From Hymenobacter sp. H14-R3 (GTDB taxonomy: Bacteria; Bacteroidota; Bacteroidia; Cytophagales; Hymenobacteraceae), in the NCBI RefSeq assembly GCF_030063445.1, contig NZ_JASITD010000017.1, forward strand, positions 43,723 through 107,722: a stretch of DNA of 64,000 nt. Reading direction: 5' to 3'. Below, piece by piece: positions 13,001-21,300 of the stretch. The notes under the pieces are model-generated. The model was not told the DNA's origin and searched no databases. It worked only from the letters and a program-made list of their open reading frames with translations. Numbering within the stretch: position 1 is the first letter of the stretch; every line of letters starts with the position of its first letter. A program made the position numbers and the translations under genes.

Positions 13001-14273
13001 CGGCCCGCCGCTGCTGCGGTACTTCAACTTTACGTACCAGGCCTACCGCGAAAACGGGGTGATTATGGGCGTCTCCGTTTTTGGCTATGACGTGAGTGAG
13101 CAGGTGCGCGCGCGCCAGGAGCACGATGCTGGCCTGGCGCGCATGCAAACTGTGTTTGAGCAGGCCCCCGTGGCCCTGGCCCTGCTGGCGGGCCCCACCT
13201 ACGTGGTGGAGGTGGCCAACCCGGCCATTTGCGCAATGTGGGGGCGCTCACTGACCCAGGTGCTGGGCCAGCCCCTGTTTAGCGTGCTGCCGGAGGTGAT
13301 AGACCAGGGCTACTCACACCTCCTTGATGAGGTGCGGCGCACGGGCGTGCCGTTTGTGTCCGAGGGCGAGCCCGCGCAGCTGCTACGGCATGGCGCGCTC
13401 GAAACAATATATTTTAACTTTGTATACCAGCCGCTTGCCGATGAGCTAGGGCAGGTGACCGCGGTGGTAATAGTGGCCACCGACGTGAGCCAGCGCCAGC
13501 TGGCCCGCCAGCAGCTGGCCCAGGCCAACGCCGAGCTGCGCACCACCAACGCCCACCTCACGCGCACCAACGCCGACCTGGATAACTTCATCTACACCGC
13601 CTCGCACGACCTCAAGGCGCCCATCACCAACATCGAAAGCCTGCTGCTGCTGCTGCGTAAGCAGCTGCCCGCCGCGGCCCAGCAAGCCGGCCTGGTGCCG
13701 CGCGTGCTGGAGATGATGCAGAGCTCCATCGAGCGCTTCCAGCTCACCATTGCCCAGCTCACCGACCTTTCGCGCCTGCAACAAGCCTACGCCGAGCCCG
13801 CCGAGCCCCTCAGCCTGGCCGCCGTGGTGGAGGCCGTGCGCCTCGACCTGGCCCCCGAGTTTGAGGCCACTGCCGCCCAGCTCACGGTGGACGTCACGGC
13901 CTGCGCCACCGTCTCGTTTGCCCCCCAGCACCTGCGCTCAGTGGTCTACAACCTGCTCAGCAATGCCGTGAAGTACCACCAGCCCGGCCGCCCGCCCCAG
14001 GTGCGGCTGCGCTGCCACAGCGCCAACGGCACCACGCTGCTGGAGGTGCAGGACAATGGCTTGGGCCTGAGCGAGCAGCAGCAGGGCAAGCTTTTTGGCC
14101 TGTTTCAGCGCCTGCACGCGCACGTGCCTGGCTCGGGCGTGGGCCTCTACATGGTTAAGCGCATTGTCGAAAACGCGGGCGGCACCGTCACGGTGCAGAG
14201 CCAGCTGGGCGTGGGCTCCACATTTATTGTGGCGCTGCCGCACGAACCGCCAGCCCTGCTAGAAGAATTATAG
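10071..14273 (+). CDS. Cytosolic sensor histidine kinase with about eight PAS domains
   Basis: Protein of 1400 residues without membrane segments. It starts with a PAS-like region, then seven clear PAS repeats, each opening with a variant of F.QAPVAI..L.GP and containing LLGRPL.EALPE. Coiled-coil linkers rich in Ala, Glu, Gln and Arg join them. The kinase core follows: HisKA motif YTASHDLKAPITN with phospho-acceptor H1179, N box NLLSNAVKYH, G1 DNGLGL and G2 GSGVGLYMVKRIV. ATG 10071 is preferred to GTG 10038. A TAAATTTG -7-like box lies at 9978-9985 without a clear -33 partner. The response regulator follows after 38 bases. Ligands are unknown. Confidence 0.9.
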   Translation: MTSPILPTPAELALPAALVDALHDGVVQLRPVYAAASDTTITDFAFVRLNPAARRLLGLPGQPAGTLLAPAPGAPALLALCQAAWAAPSAPPSPEAYQDASGGHWRATAQRQEAHLVLLFTQVPTPAAPRYEMYEHAPAAICVLRGPQHAYEYCNVAYQELFPGRPLLGRGMAEALPELVAQGFLEPLNRVYATGATYASTEVPLVVATPPGSPPTRYVNFTYQPYREQGQVIGITVFAFDVTEQVLAHRAHEAQWGEWQRLFGQAPVAIAVLQGPHHVVQMANAAACAHWGLRPAQVLGRPLREALPPALHQELEPVLTGVLASGKPHVARELPTPQHPPGHQRQAFWDRTCQPYYDLAGRPAGITLVATDVSQQVAARRQVQELNEELHAFNEELSTSYHKLTTAQHELHLLNQELAAGVAEAQWARAEAERQRQRLERLFRQSPVAICILDGPELVHELVNPVYQQFFPGKPLLGLSLAAAHPGVDEQAVMGLLRNVYDTGGTYEGREVHMQMPRAPSRQLEDCYFDCLYQARRNEHGAVDGVLIFATEVTAQVLARQQVQQLNHELETRVQERTREAQAARAEAEAQRRQLQAIIQQAPVPIGYVEGPELRLIAFNATAGEVWGCLPHELLGRPLLEALPQLQGKGFDQLLHRVVRTRTPLRGQETELLVHRAGKLETGYFNFVYQPVLDEQNQVTGVLTIASDVTEQVLARRQVQRLNQELECRVAAGVAAAQRAQATAERQRQRLERFFEQAPAAVCVFDGPNLVFELVNPGLQRLFHTRPLLGLPLLVALPELAGQPVWQQLQRVYATGETHEETRARVPLVQQPGGPAVEFYFQYVQQARYDEHGRIDGVLLFALDITAQVRVQQHAEALQVEVLAAVQRRAQERETYYQVFAQTPAVVALMYGPEFRCDYVNEACVQLFPGRELRGRRIADALPETVPQGFFTLVAEVYATGEAFSGTELPLTITQPTGPPLLRYFNFTYQAYRENGVIMGVSVFGYDVSEQVRARQEHDAGLARMQTVFEQAPVALALLAGPTYVVEVANPAICAMWGRSLTQVLGQPLFSVLPEVIDQGYSHLLDEVRRTGVPFVSEGEPAQLLRHGALETIYFNFVYQPLADELGQVTAVVIVATDVSQRQLARQQLAQANAELRTTNAHLTRTNADLDNFIYTASHDLKAPITNIESLLLLLRKQLPAAAQQAGLVPRVLEMMQSSIERFQLTIAQLTDLSRLQQAYAEPAEPLSLAAVVEAVRLDLAPEFEATAAQLTVDVTACATVSFAPQHLRSVVYNLLSNAVKYHQPGRPPQVRLRCHSANGTTLLEVQDNGLGLSEQQQGKLFGLFQRLHAHVPGSGVGLYMVKRIVENAGGTVTVQSQLGVGSTFIVALPHEPPALLEEL

Positions 14274-14311
14274 TAATTAGATAGTCTATTGTTTACTACT
14301 GCATAAGTTTC

Positions 14312-14731
14312 ATGCAAAAGCTTTCCTGCATCCTGCTGGTCGACGACGACCCCACCACCAATTTCCTGCACGAGCAGCTGCTCCTAAGCCTGGGCGTGAC
14401 CGACCACTGCCTGGTGGCCGAAAACGGGGAGGAGGCCCTGGCGCTGCTGGCCGAAGCCGACGAGGCCCTGGTACCAGCCCTGGTGCTGCTCGATGTGCAC
14501 ATGCCCGTGATGGGCGGGGTAGAGTTTCTGGAGGCCTACGTGCAGCCCGCCACGCCGCCGCCCGTTATCGTGGTGCTCACCACCTCCGTGCACCCCCGCG
14601 ACCAGTCGCGCCTGGCCGAGCTGTCCGTGGCCAACTGCGTCACCAAGCCCCTCACCCGCGAAAAAGTTAACGCCTTGTTGCAGCAGCACTTCCAATGGCA
14701 GCTGCCCCCCGAGGTAGTGGGGGAGGCTTGA
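14312..14731 (+). CDS. CheY-like single-domain response regulator
   Basis: Receiver domain of 139 residues with nothing after it. The acidic pocket is D11 and D12 (LLVDDD), the phospho-acceptor is D61 (LLDVHMP), the switch Thr is T90 or T91 (VVLTTS) and the conserved Lys is K112 (TKPLT). It resembles the receivers that act through protein contacts or phosphorelay. It lies 38 bases downstream of the multi-PAS kinase and is the obvious partner. No DNA-binding output domain is present, so the final target is unknown. Confidence 0.92.
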   Translation: MQKLSCILLVDDDPTTNFLHEQLLLSLGVTDHCLVAENGEEALALLAEADEALVPALVLLDVHMPVMGGVEFLEAYVQPATPPPVIVVLTTSVHPRDQSRLAELSVANCVTKPLTREKVNALLQQHFQWQLPPEVVGEA

Positions 14732-15057
14732 GTATAAAACATAAATTATTGATAATAAGGTGTTTATGTAGTAAGTAAAGACTGATTAGCCAAGCTAGCT
14801 TACTTCTGCGCTTACTGGTAGGTGACTAGGAGCCCAAGCCTTCGTAGGGGTAGCAGCTGGGGCGCGATGCATCTGTCAGAAGCTATGCCTACCCCTGCCT
14901 CACCGGAGGTTATTGCGTGTGTTTTGCCTTGCCCAACAAGTTTTGTGGCAGTACCAATCCGAAAATTCCTCTTACTACCGGCTGCACTTTCGTAGCTACC
15001 TACGGGGTGGTAAAGCCGTTGCCGCTGCGGCCGAAAAGCAAGTGGCTGGTGGGGCAG
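14732..15057. other. Non-coding stretch after the response regulator
   Basis: No gene is recognised. The minus strand continues the frame that follows the ureA fragment but matches no urease subunit known to me, so it may be scrambled residue from the loss of ureBCE. Confidence 0.4.
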
Positions 15058-15327
15058 GTGCCCTCCACCCGCACTTCGGCCAGCAGGCTGGCCACGCCCT
15101 CCAGCACGTCGGCGAGGCCCAGCAGCTGCTTGCCCTTGTCCAGGAGCGCGGCCACCGATTCGCCGTTGCGGATAAACTCCAGCAGCTGGGTGGCGAGCAG
15201 GGCGGCGGCCTCGGGGTAGTTGAGGCGCAGGCCGCGGGCGTACCGCTTCTAAGCCACTATGCCGGCTTGGTGCAGTACCAGCTTGCCGAGGTCTTTGGGG
15301 GGGGGTGAACGCGGAGGGCTCACACAT
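15058..15327 (-). pseudogene. ureA: Urease gamma subunit UreA, degraded fragment
   Basis: The first 85 or so codons of UreA are recognisable: TPPKDLGKLVLHQAGIVA, then [20 protein letters not shown], then [20 protein letters not shown] and EVRVEGT. Two lesions are visible: one extra C in a run of nine near 15297-15305 that shifts the frame after the start, and a TAG where the family has Gln (GIVA-stop-KRYARG). After VEGT the sequence no longer matches UreA. UreB, UreC and UreE, normally next, are absent; the kinase genes occupy the space instead. Confidence 0.85.
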
Positions 15328-15884
15328 GCGCCCACACCAACCGTAGCTTATACTCAGCCCTGCCGACAGCACCACCGCGCCGGCCCGCCGCCGCCCGGCT
15401 CGCATGCGCAGCGTGAAGGGAATGCGCATCAGGCCCACCGCTGCCAGCATGCCCAGCACCGAGCCCAGGCCAAATAAGAGAATGTAGGCCACCGCCCCCG
15501 CCGGCCGCGGAATGGCGCTAAGCACCGCCAGCACCCCGCTACCGGCCAGCCCATGCACCAGGCCCCCACGGTGTAGGCAAAGCCCGCTTGCCGCGGCGGC
15601 TTCTGGAACGACTGACACGAATTACTGTCCAGCAGGCGGCTGATGCCCAGGTTGATGAGCATCACGCCCACTACCACCTCGAAGTAGCCCGAGTGCAGCC
15701 AGGTAGCCCGGCTGAAGATGATACCGACCCAAGCAGCACCAACATGGTGGTGTGCCGCAGGCACCGGCCCAGCCCCTGCGGGCGGCCCTGGCGCAGCCGG
15801 TCGTGGTGCGTGATGAGGGTGCTCACCGCCAGCAGGTGGTCGGGCTCGAAGGGCGTGGCCCATACCCACAACGAGGGCGAACAA
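15328..15884 (-). pseudogene. UreH/NicO-type nickel permease, frameshifted remnant
   Basis: Pieces of a multi-span nickel or cobalt transporter of the kind found beside urease genes can be read in three frames. They are FALVVGMGHA, then FEPDHLLAVSTLITHHDRLR with the family's metal-binding HxxxxDH-like pattern, then GVMLINLGISRLL, then GLVHGLAGSGVLAVLSAI and LLFGLGSVLGMLAAVGLMRI. At least three frameshifts separate them. The remnant sits directly upstream of the ureA fragment on the same strand and would have imported the metal for urease. Confidence 0.75.
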
Positions 15885-15930
15885 GCAGGGTAAAAAATTC
15901 TGTATAAGATATTTAATCAGGACTTACGCA

Positions 15931-16059
15931 AAACAAACCCGTCTGTCATGCGCATCTGGCGTCCGCTTGCGAAGCATCCTATCGCGCCAGAACAAGTCGT
16001 TCGAACGTGATAAGATGCTTCGCAAGCGGACGCCAGATGCGCATGACAGACGGGTTTTG
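15931..16059. repeat. Inverted repeat pair, divergent family A
   Basis: Arms 15931-15978 and 16014-16059 are nearly perfect complements. They share with family A the frame TCATGC at one end and GAAGCATC at the other, but the spacer between differs (GCATCTGGCGTCCGCTTGC). The loop is about 35 bases. It lies between the decayed urease locus and the GNAT gene. Confidence 0.85.
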
Positions 16060-16077
16060 CCAAGCCGGCAGTAAAAT

Positions 16078-16593
16078 CTACACCGCCCGAATCATCCAAA
16101 TCTGGCAGCCAAAGTGGCCGCTATCGCCCAGTGGGGCAGTTAAATACGTGAAGCCTAGCCGCTCGTAGAGCGGGATGGCCTGGGTCAGCTCGTCGGTAGT
16201 TTCAAGGTACACGCGGGCGTAGCCGTTGGCGCGGGCCGCTTGCAGGCAATGGTCGATGAGGGCCTTGCCCACACCCCGGCCCCGGGCGGCGGGGCGCAGG
16301 TAGAGCTTGACCAGCTCCACGGTGTCGGTTGGCAGGTTCTCGGTGGGAAAAATGCCGCCGCCGCCGAGGACTTCGCCGTCCGCTTCGGCCACGAAATAGG
16401 CGCTGCGGGGCGTGCTCTGAAACAGGGTAGGGAGGTGGTCGGTAGCCGCGTCGTAGTACGCGGTGCCGGGCTTAGCCGCGCCAAATTCGGCGAGCGTATC
16501 GCGGATGGCGCCGGCTAGCGCCGCCGCGTCGCCGGGCGCGATGGGGCGAATGGTGATGGTAGAAGTCAAAACAAGTGTAAAACGGAGTGGCAC
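16078..16593 (-). CDS. GNAT family N-acetyltransferase
   Basis: Acyl-CoA-dependent acetyltransferase of up to 171 residues. The core includes the acetyl-CoA loop RPAARGRGVGKALIDHCL (Q/RxxGxG/A pattern) and the C-terminal AIPLYERLGFTYL. The ATG at 16593 lies inside a short palindrome; a TTG at 16569 (before TSTITIRPIAPGDAAAL) would give a typical GNAT N-terminus and may be the true start. The substrate is unknown. It follows argF' in the same direction but lacks the features of the ArgA-like protein at 29062. Confidence 0.85.
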   Translation of the reverse strand: MPLRFTLVLTSTITIRPIAPGDAAALAGAIRDTLAEFGAAKPGTAYYDAATDHLPTLFQSTPRSAYFVAEADGEVLGGGGIFPTENLPTDTVELVKLYLRPAARGRGVGKALIDHCLQAARANGYARVYLETTDELTQAIPLYERLGFTYLTAPLGDSGHFGCQIWMIRAV

Positions 16594-16644
16594 TCCGTTC
16601 CTCGTTGGGTGTGGTCCTTACGGGAACGGAGTGCCACTCCGTTC
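16581..16644. repeat. Two short palindromes (family C)
   Basis: AACGGAGTGGCACTCCGTT at 16581-16599 and a near-identical palindrome at 16624-16644. Related copies occur upstream of argG at 28942-29061. Here they separate argF' from the GNAT gene. Confidence 0.8.
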
Positions 16645-16655
16645 TATAACTAACT

Positions 16656-17600
16656 CTATTTCAGCAACTCGTGCAGCACCGTCTGCATCGAAAACGTTCG
16701 GTTGCCGGCTTCCTGAATAATGAGCGAGCCCGGCGCATCGAGCACGGCATCAGACACTTCCACATTGCGGCGCACGGGCAGGCAGTGGATGAATTTGCCG
16801 CTACCGGTCAAATTCATGTGCTCGGGCGTGAGCATCCAGCTGGGGTCGTTGCTGAGCACCTGGCCGTAGTCGCGGTAGCTGCTCCAGTTTTTGGCCTGTA
16901 CGTAGTCGGCCCCTGCGAGGGCCTTGCGCTGGTCGTATTCGATGGTCGCGCCCTTCGTGAATTTGGGGTCCAGCTCGTAGCCCCGCGGGTGGGTAATGAC
17001 AAAATCAACCCAGTCGATTTCCGCAAACCAGTCGCAGAACGAGTTGGGCACGCACTGCGGCAGGGCGCGCACGTGCGGCGCCCAGGTCAGCACCACTTTC
17101 ACGCGCTCCTTCTGCTTGGTTTCGGCCACCGTAATGAGGTCGGCAAACGACTGCAAGGGGTGCAGCGTAGCGCTTTCCAGGCTGATAACCGGCACCGTGG
17201 CGTACTGCATAATCTTGCGCAGCACCTCCTCGTTGTAGTCGGCCTCCTTGTCCTTGAGGGTGGGAAAGGTGCGCACGCCCAGCACGTCGCAATACTCACT
17301 CATCACCGCGATGGCGTCCTTAATGTGCTCCTGCGTGCTGCCGTTCATCACCGCGCCGTCGGCCATTTCCAGCGTCCACGAGTCGGCCCCGGCGTTTAGC
17401 ACCCAGGCTTGCGCGCCCAGGTTGTAAGCGGCTTTCAGGCTGCTGAGGCGGGTGCGCAGGCTGGGGTTGAAAAATATCAGCCCCACGGTTTTGTTCTTGC
17501 CCACATGCTGGTAGCCGAAGGGGTTAGCTTTTATTTCTAAAGCCTTCTGCAACAAGGCCTTGTAATCGCCAGCATCGGCGAAGGAGGTGAAGTTTTTCAT
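16656..17600 (-). CDS. argF': N-acylornithine carbamoyltransferase (ArgF' type)
   Basis: Transfers the carbamoyl group to N-acetyl- or N-succinyl-ornithine, the variant arginine route of Bacteroidota and some others. It has 314 residues. The carbamoyl-phosphate motif is SLRTR at 47-51 rather than the STRTR of ordinary ornithine enzymes, and HPLQSFADL and HCLPVRRN match the acyl-specific family. The residue that separates succinyl (Pro90) from acetyl (Glu92) enzymes aligns with Q90 (NGSTQEHI), so the acyl group cannot be told from sequence. The ATG overlaps the stop of the upstream zinc-ribbon ORF (TAATG), implying coupled translation. Confidence 0.92.
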   Translation of the reverse strand: MKNFTSFADAGDYKALLQKALEIKANPFGYQHVGKNKTVGLIFFNPSLRTRLSSLKAAYNLGAQAWVLNAGADSWTLEMADGAVMNGSTQEHIKDAIAVMSEYCDVLGVRTFPTLKDKEADYNEEVLRKIMQYATVPVISLESATLHPLQSFADLITVAETKQKERVKVVLTWAPHVRALPQCVPNSFCDWFAEIDWVDFVITHPRGYELDPKFTKGATIEYDQRKALAGADYVQAKNWSSYRDYGQVLSNDPSWMLTPEHMNLTGSGKFIHCLPVRRNVEVSDAVLDAPGSLIIQEAGNRTFSMQTVLHELLK

Positions 17601-17926
17601 TATTTAGGCTTCTTTGCCTGCGATTTATATTTAATGATAAATTCCTGTGCGTCTATAAGAATCTCGGGATACTCAACGTATTGCCCAATTCGATTCAGCA
17701 GGTGAGCTTTTTCGTTTTGTTCAGATATGTGTTGGTATGGGAATCCATTTTCGACCAAGAATTTCACAGTTTCCCATCTAGAAGTTTCGCTTTTTTTGGG
17801 TGGCCGAAACCTATGCGGTAATTGAATCATCGGAACTCCGCATGCATTGCAAACTACTTCACGAATGTCTTCATAAGAAACATTGAAGGCTGTGCGGCAA
17901 CCGAGGCAGACGTTTTTATGACCCAT
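17600..17926 (-). CDS. Small zinc-ribbon hypothetical protein
   Basis: Protein of 108 residues and AT-rich composition. The N-terminal CLGC..(about 15)..CNAC arrangement looks like a four-cysteine zinc ribbon, followed by a charged helical region ending in a Lys-rich tail. Its stop overlaps the argF' start by one base, so argF' may depend on its translation. No function is assigned. It lies in an AT-rich island between carB and argF', together with a frameshifted ORF. Confidence 0.7.
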   Translation of the reverse strand: MGHKNVCLGCRTAFNVSYEDIREVVCNACGVPMIQLPHRFRPPKKSETSRWETVKFLVENGFPYQHISEQNEKAHLLNRIGQYVEYPEILIDAQEFIIKYKSQAKKPK

Positions 17927-17938
17927 ATTGATGAAGAA

Positions 17939-18269
17939 TTAAGCCAACTTCTCGCCGTAACTCATTACACCAATTTTAGCGAATGACATCGCTTTGGTAA
18001 ATGACTGGTTGCAGAGCAATACATCAGTCGTTTTCATCCAAAAGCCCACGCTTTTCAGCGCGTCATCTAATAAGGCCAAGTGCGAGTTATGACGTCCAAG
18101 GACAACATAATATTTGTGGCTCATCAAATAGGGAATGAGCATACTCAGCTACCATATTCGCTTTGTACTCGTCCGCCTTTTCATGGTTTAAGCCAACATA
18201 AGTTAAGTCCGACCATGTGAGGCCCTTCAATTTATGTTGGCTTGAAATATAGATGTTTCTTGAATGCAT
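17939..18269 (-). pseudogene. Frameshifted AT-rich hypothetical gene
   Basis: Two overlapping frames appear to be halves of one protein. The first begins MHSRNIYISSQHKLKGLTW and runs to about 18150. The second continues as MLIPYLMSHKYYVVLGRHNS and ends in MSYGEKLA. A single-base shift around 18140-18160 joins them. The protein is not recognised. It reads in the same direction as carB and argF'. A short palindrome (CGAAGC-AGGA-GCTTCG) lies at 18284-18299 between it and carB. Confidence 0.55.
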
Positions 18270-18301
18270 ACTGCAACGATACGCGAAGCAGGAGCTTCGT
18301 G

Positions 18302-21300
18302 CTACATCGCCTTGTACTCGTTCCAGCTCTTAATCTTCAAGTCCTTCATTTCCAGGGTGCAAAACGCCTGGATGAACGCCTTTGCCAGCCGCGCATTCGT
18401 CAGCAGCGGCACGCCAAAATCCACGGCGGTGCGGCGGATTTTATAGTCGTTATCCAACTCGCCTTTAGACAGGTTTTTGGGGATATTAATGACTAGGTCG
18501 ATTTTCTTTTCCTTCAAATACGTCAGCACGTTGGGCTCCACGTGGTCGTCGGGCCAGAAGAGGAGGCTGCTGGGTACGTTGTTTTCGGCGAAGAAGCGGT
18601 GCGTGCCCTGGGTGGCGTAAATCTGGTAACCCTTCTTCACCAGTAGCTCCGTGGCCGAGAGCAGGGCCACTTTCGACTTGATGGGGCCGCCGGAAATCAG
18701 CACGGTTTTCTGCGGGATTTTGTAGCCCACGCTCAGCATTGATTTCAGCAGGGCTTCCTCGGCGGTGTCGCCCAGGCAGCCTACTTCGCCGGTGCTCACC
18801 ATGTCGACGCGCAGCACCGGGTCGGCGCCGGGCAGGCGGGTGAACGAGAACTGCGGGGCCTTCACGCCCACGAAGGGCAGGTCATAAATCCGCTCGCTTT
18901 CGTCGCGCTCCACGGGGCGGCCCAGCAGGATTTGGGTGGCCTTTTTGATGAGGTTATTCCCCGAGATTTTCGACACGAACGGGTAGCTGCGCGAGGCGCG
19001 CAAGTTGCACTCAATCACGCGGATAATACCGTTCTTCTCCAGAAACTGGATGTTGAACGGGCCGCTGATTTCGTAGCGCCGGGCAATCTTCTCGGCAATG
19101 ATTTTGAGCTTGCGGATAGTGCCCACGTACACCTGCTGCGGCGGGTAGTACATGGTGGCATCGCCGGAATGCACGCCGGCAAACTCCACGTGCTCCGAAA
19201 TGGCGTAGCTCACAATTTCGCCGTGGTCGGCCACCGCGTCCAGCTCAATTTCCTTGGCTTCCTGGATAAATTCGGATACCACCACCGGGTATTCGGCGCT
19301 CACCTCTTTGGCGGCTTTCAGGAATTCTTCCAGCTCGAAGTTGTTGGAAACCACGTTCATCGCCGCGCCCGACAACACGTAGCTCGGCCGGATGAGCACC
19401 GGGAACCCGACTTCCTGCACAAAATCCTGCATGGCCCCGAGCGAGGTCAGCTCCTTCCAGCGCGGCTGGGCAATGCCCAGCTCATCCATGATGCTGCTGA
19501 ACTTGTGGCGGTTCTCGGCCTCGTCGATGCGGGCGGCCGAGGTGCCCAAAATAGGGGCCTTAGCTTCATCGAGGCGCATGGCGAGGTTGTTGGGAATCTG
19601 GCCGCCGGTGCTCAGAATCACGCCGCCGGGCTGCTCAAAATCCAGGATATCCATCACCCGCTCGAAGCTCAGCTCCTCGAAATACAGCCGGTCGCTGACG
19701 TCGTAGTCGGTCGAAACGGTTTCGGGGTTGTAGTTGATAATGATGGTTTTATAGCCCTCGGCCGCTGCCGTTTGCACGGCCTGCACGCCGCACCAGTCAA
19801 ACTCGACCGATGAGCCGATGCGGTACACGCCCGAGCCCAGCACCACCACCGACTGCGCGGTTTCGCGGTCCAGGTCGTTTTCAGTGCCGTGGTAAGTGGT
19901 GTAGAGGTAGTTGGTTTTGGCTGGAAATTCGGCCGCCAGCGTGTCAATCTGCTTCACCACGGGCAGCACGCCCAGGGCCTTGCGGCGGGCGCGCACCAGC
20001 AGCTCGTCGGCCTTCACGTCGCCCTCGCCCAGCAGCTTCACGGCAATCTGCTGGTCCGAGAAACCAGCTTTTTTTACGTCGCGCAGGAGTTTGGTTTCCA
20101 GGCCTGCCAAGCCTGCGCTACGGCCGGCGGCGAGCTGGTTGCCCAGCTCAAAAATGCCGTAGAGGCGCTGCAAAAACCAGTGGTCAATCTTGGTCAATTG
20201 GTGCACCTGCTCCAGCGTGTAGCCGGCCTCAAAGGCGCTGTTGATGGCGAAGATGCGCTCCTCGTTCGGCTCGCTCAGGAGCTGGTCGATGGCGGCGTTA
20301 TCCAGCTCATCCTCAGGCCGGTTGGCCACGAAGCCGCGCCGGCCAGTGTCCAGCATCCGCAGGCCTTTCTGGATGGCTTCCTCGAACGATTTGCCGATGG
20401 CCATGACCTCGCCCACGCTCTTCATCGCGCTGCCAATCTGGCGGTTAACGCCCGCAAACTTGCCCAAATCCCAGCGCGGCAGCTTAACCACCACGTAGTC
20501 GAGCGCCGGCTCAAAAAAGGCCGTTGTCGTCTGGGTTACGCTGTTTTTCAGCTCGGCCAGCGAGTAGCCCAGGCTCAGCTTGGCGGCCACGAAGGCCAGC
20601 GGGTAGCCCGTGGCCTTGGAGGCCAGCGCCGACGAGCGCGACAGGCGGGCGTTCACCTCAATCACGCGGTAATCTTCCGAAGCGGGGTCCAGCGCGTACT
20701 GAATGTTGCACTCGCCCACGATGCCCAAATGCCGGATGGTCTGGATGCCGATGCTGCGCAGCTTGTGGTACTCGCGGTTGCTGAGCGTCTGCGACGGGGC
20801 CACCACGATGCTCTCGCCGGTGTGGATACCGATGGGGTCGAAGTTCTCCATATTGCAGACCGTGATGCAGTTATCAAACTGGTCGCGCACCACTTCATAC
20901 TCCACTTCCTTCCAGCCCTTCAACGATTCCTCCACCAGAATCTGGTCGGAAGTAGTGAAGGATTTTTGGGCCAACTCCCGCAACTCGTCCATGTTATTGG
21001 CGAAGCCGCTGCCCAGGCCGCCCAGCGCAAACGCCGCCCGCACAATAATCGGGAAGCCGATTTTCTCGCCGGCGGCCAGCGCATCGTCCATCGTCGTCAC
21101 CGCCACGCTGCGGGCCGAGAGCACGCCAATCTGCTCCAGCTTCACCTTGAAAATCTCCCGGTCCTCGGTGTCGATGATGCTCTGCACGGGGGTGCCCAGT
21201 ACCTGTACCTTGTATTTTTCAAACACGCCGGCGCGGTACAGGGCCACGGCGCAGTTGAGGGCCGTTTGGCCACCAAAAGCCACCAGAATGCCATCGGGCT

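Noticed and set aside
15058..15618. A 268-residue minus-strand protein from 15618 to 14812
   Set aside because: The frame joins a permease fragment and an out-of-frame ureA region; the recognisable protein pieces lie in several frames, so it is a pseudogene artefact.
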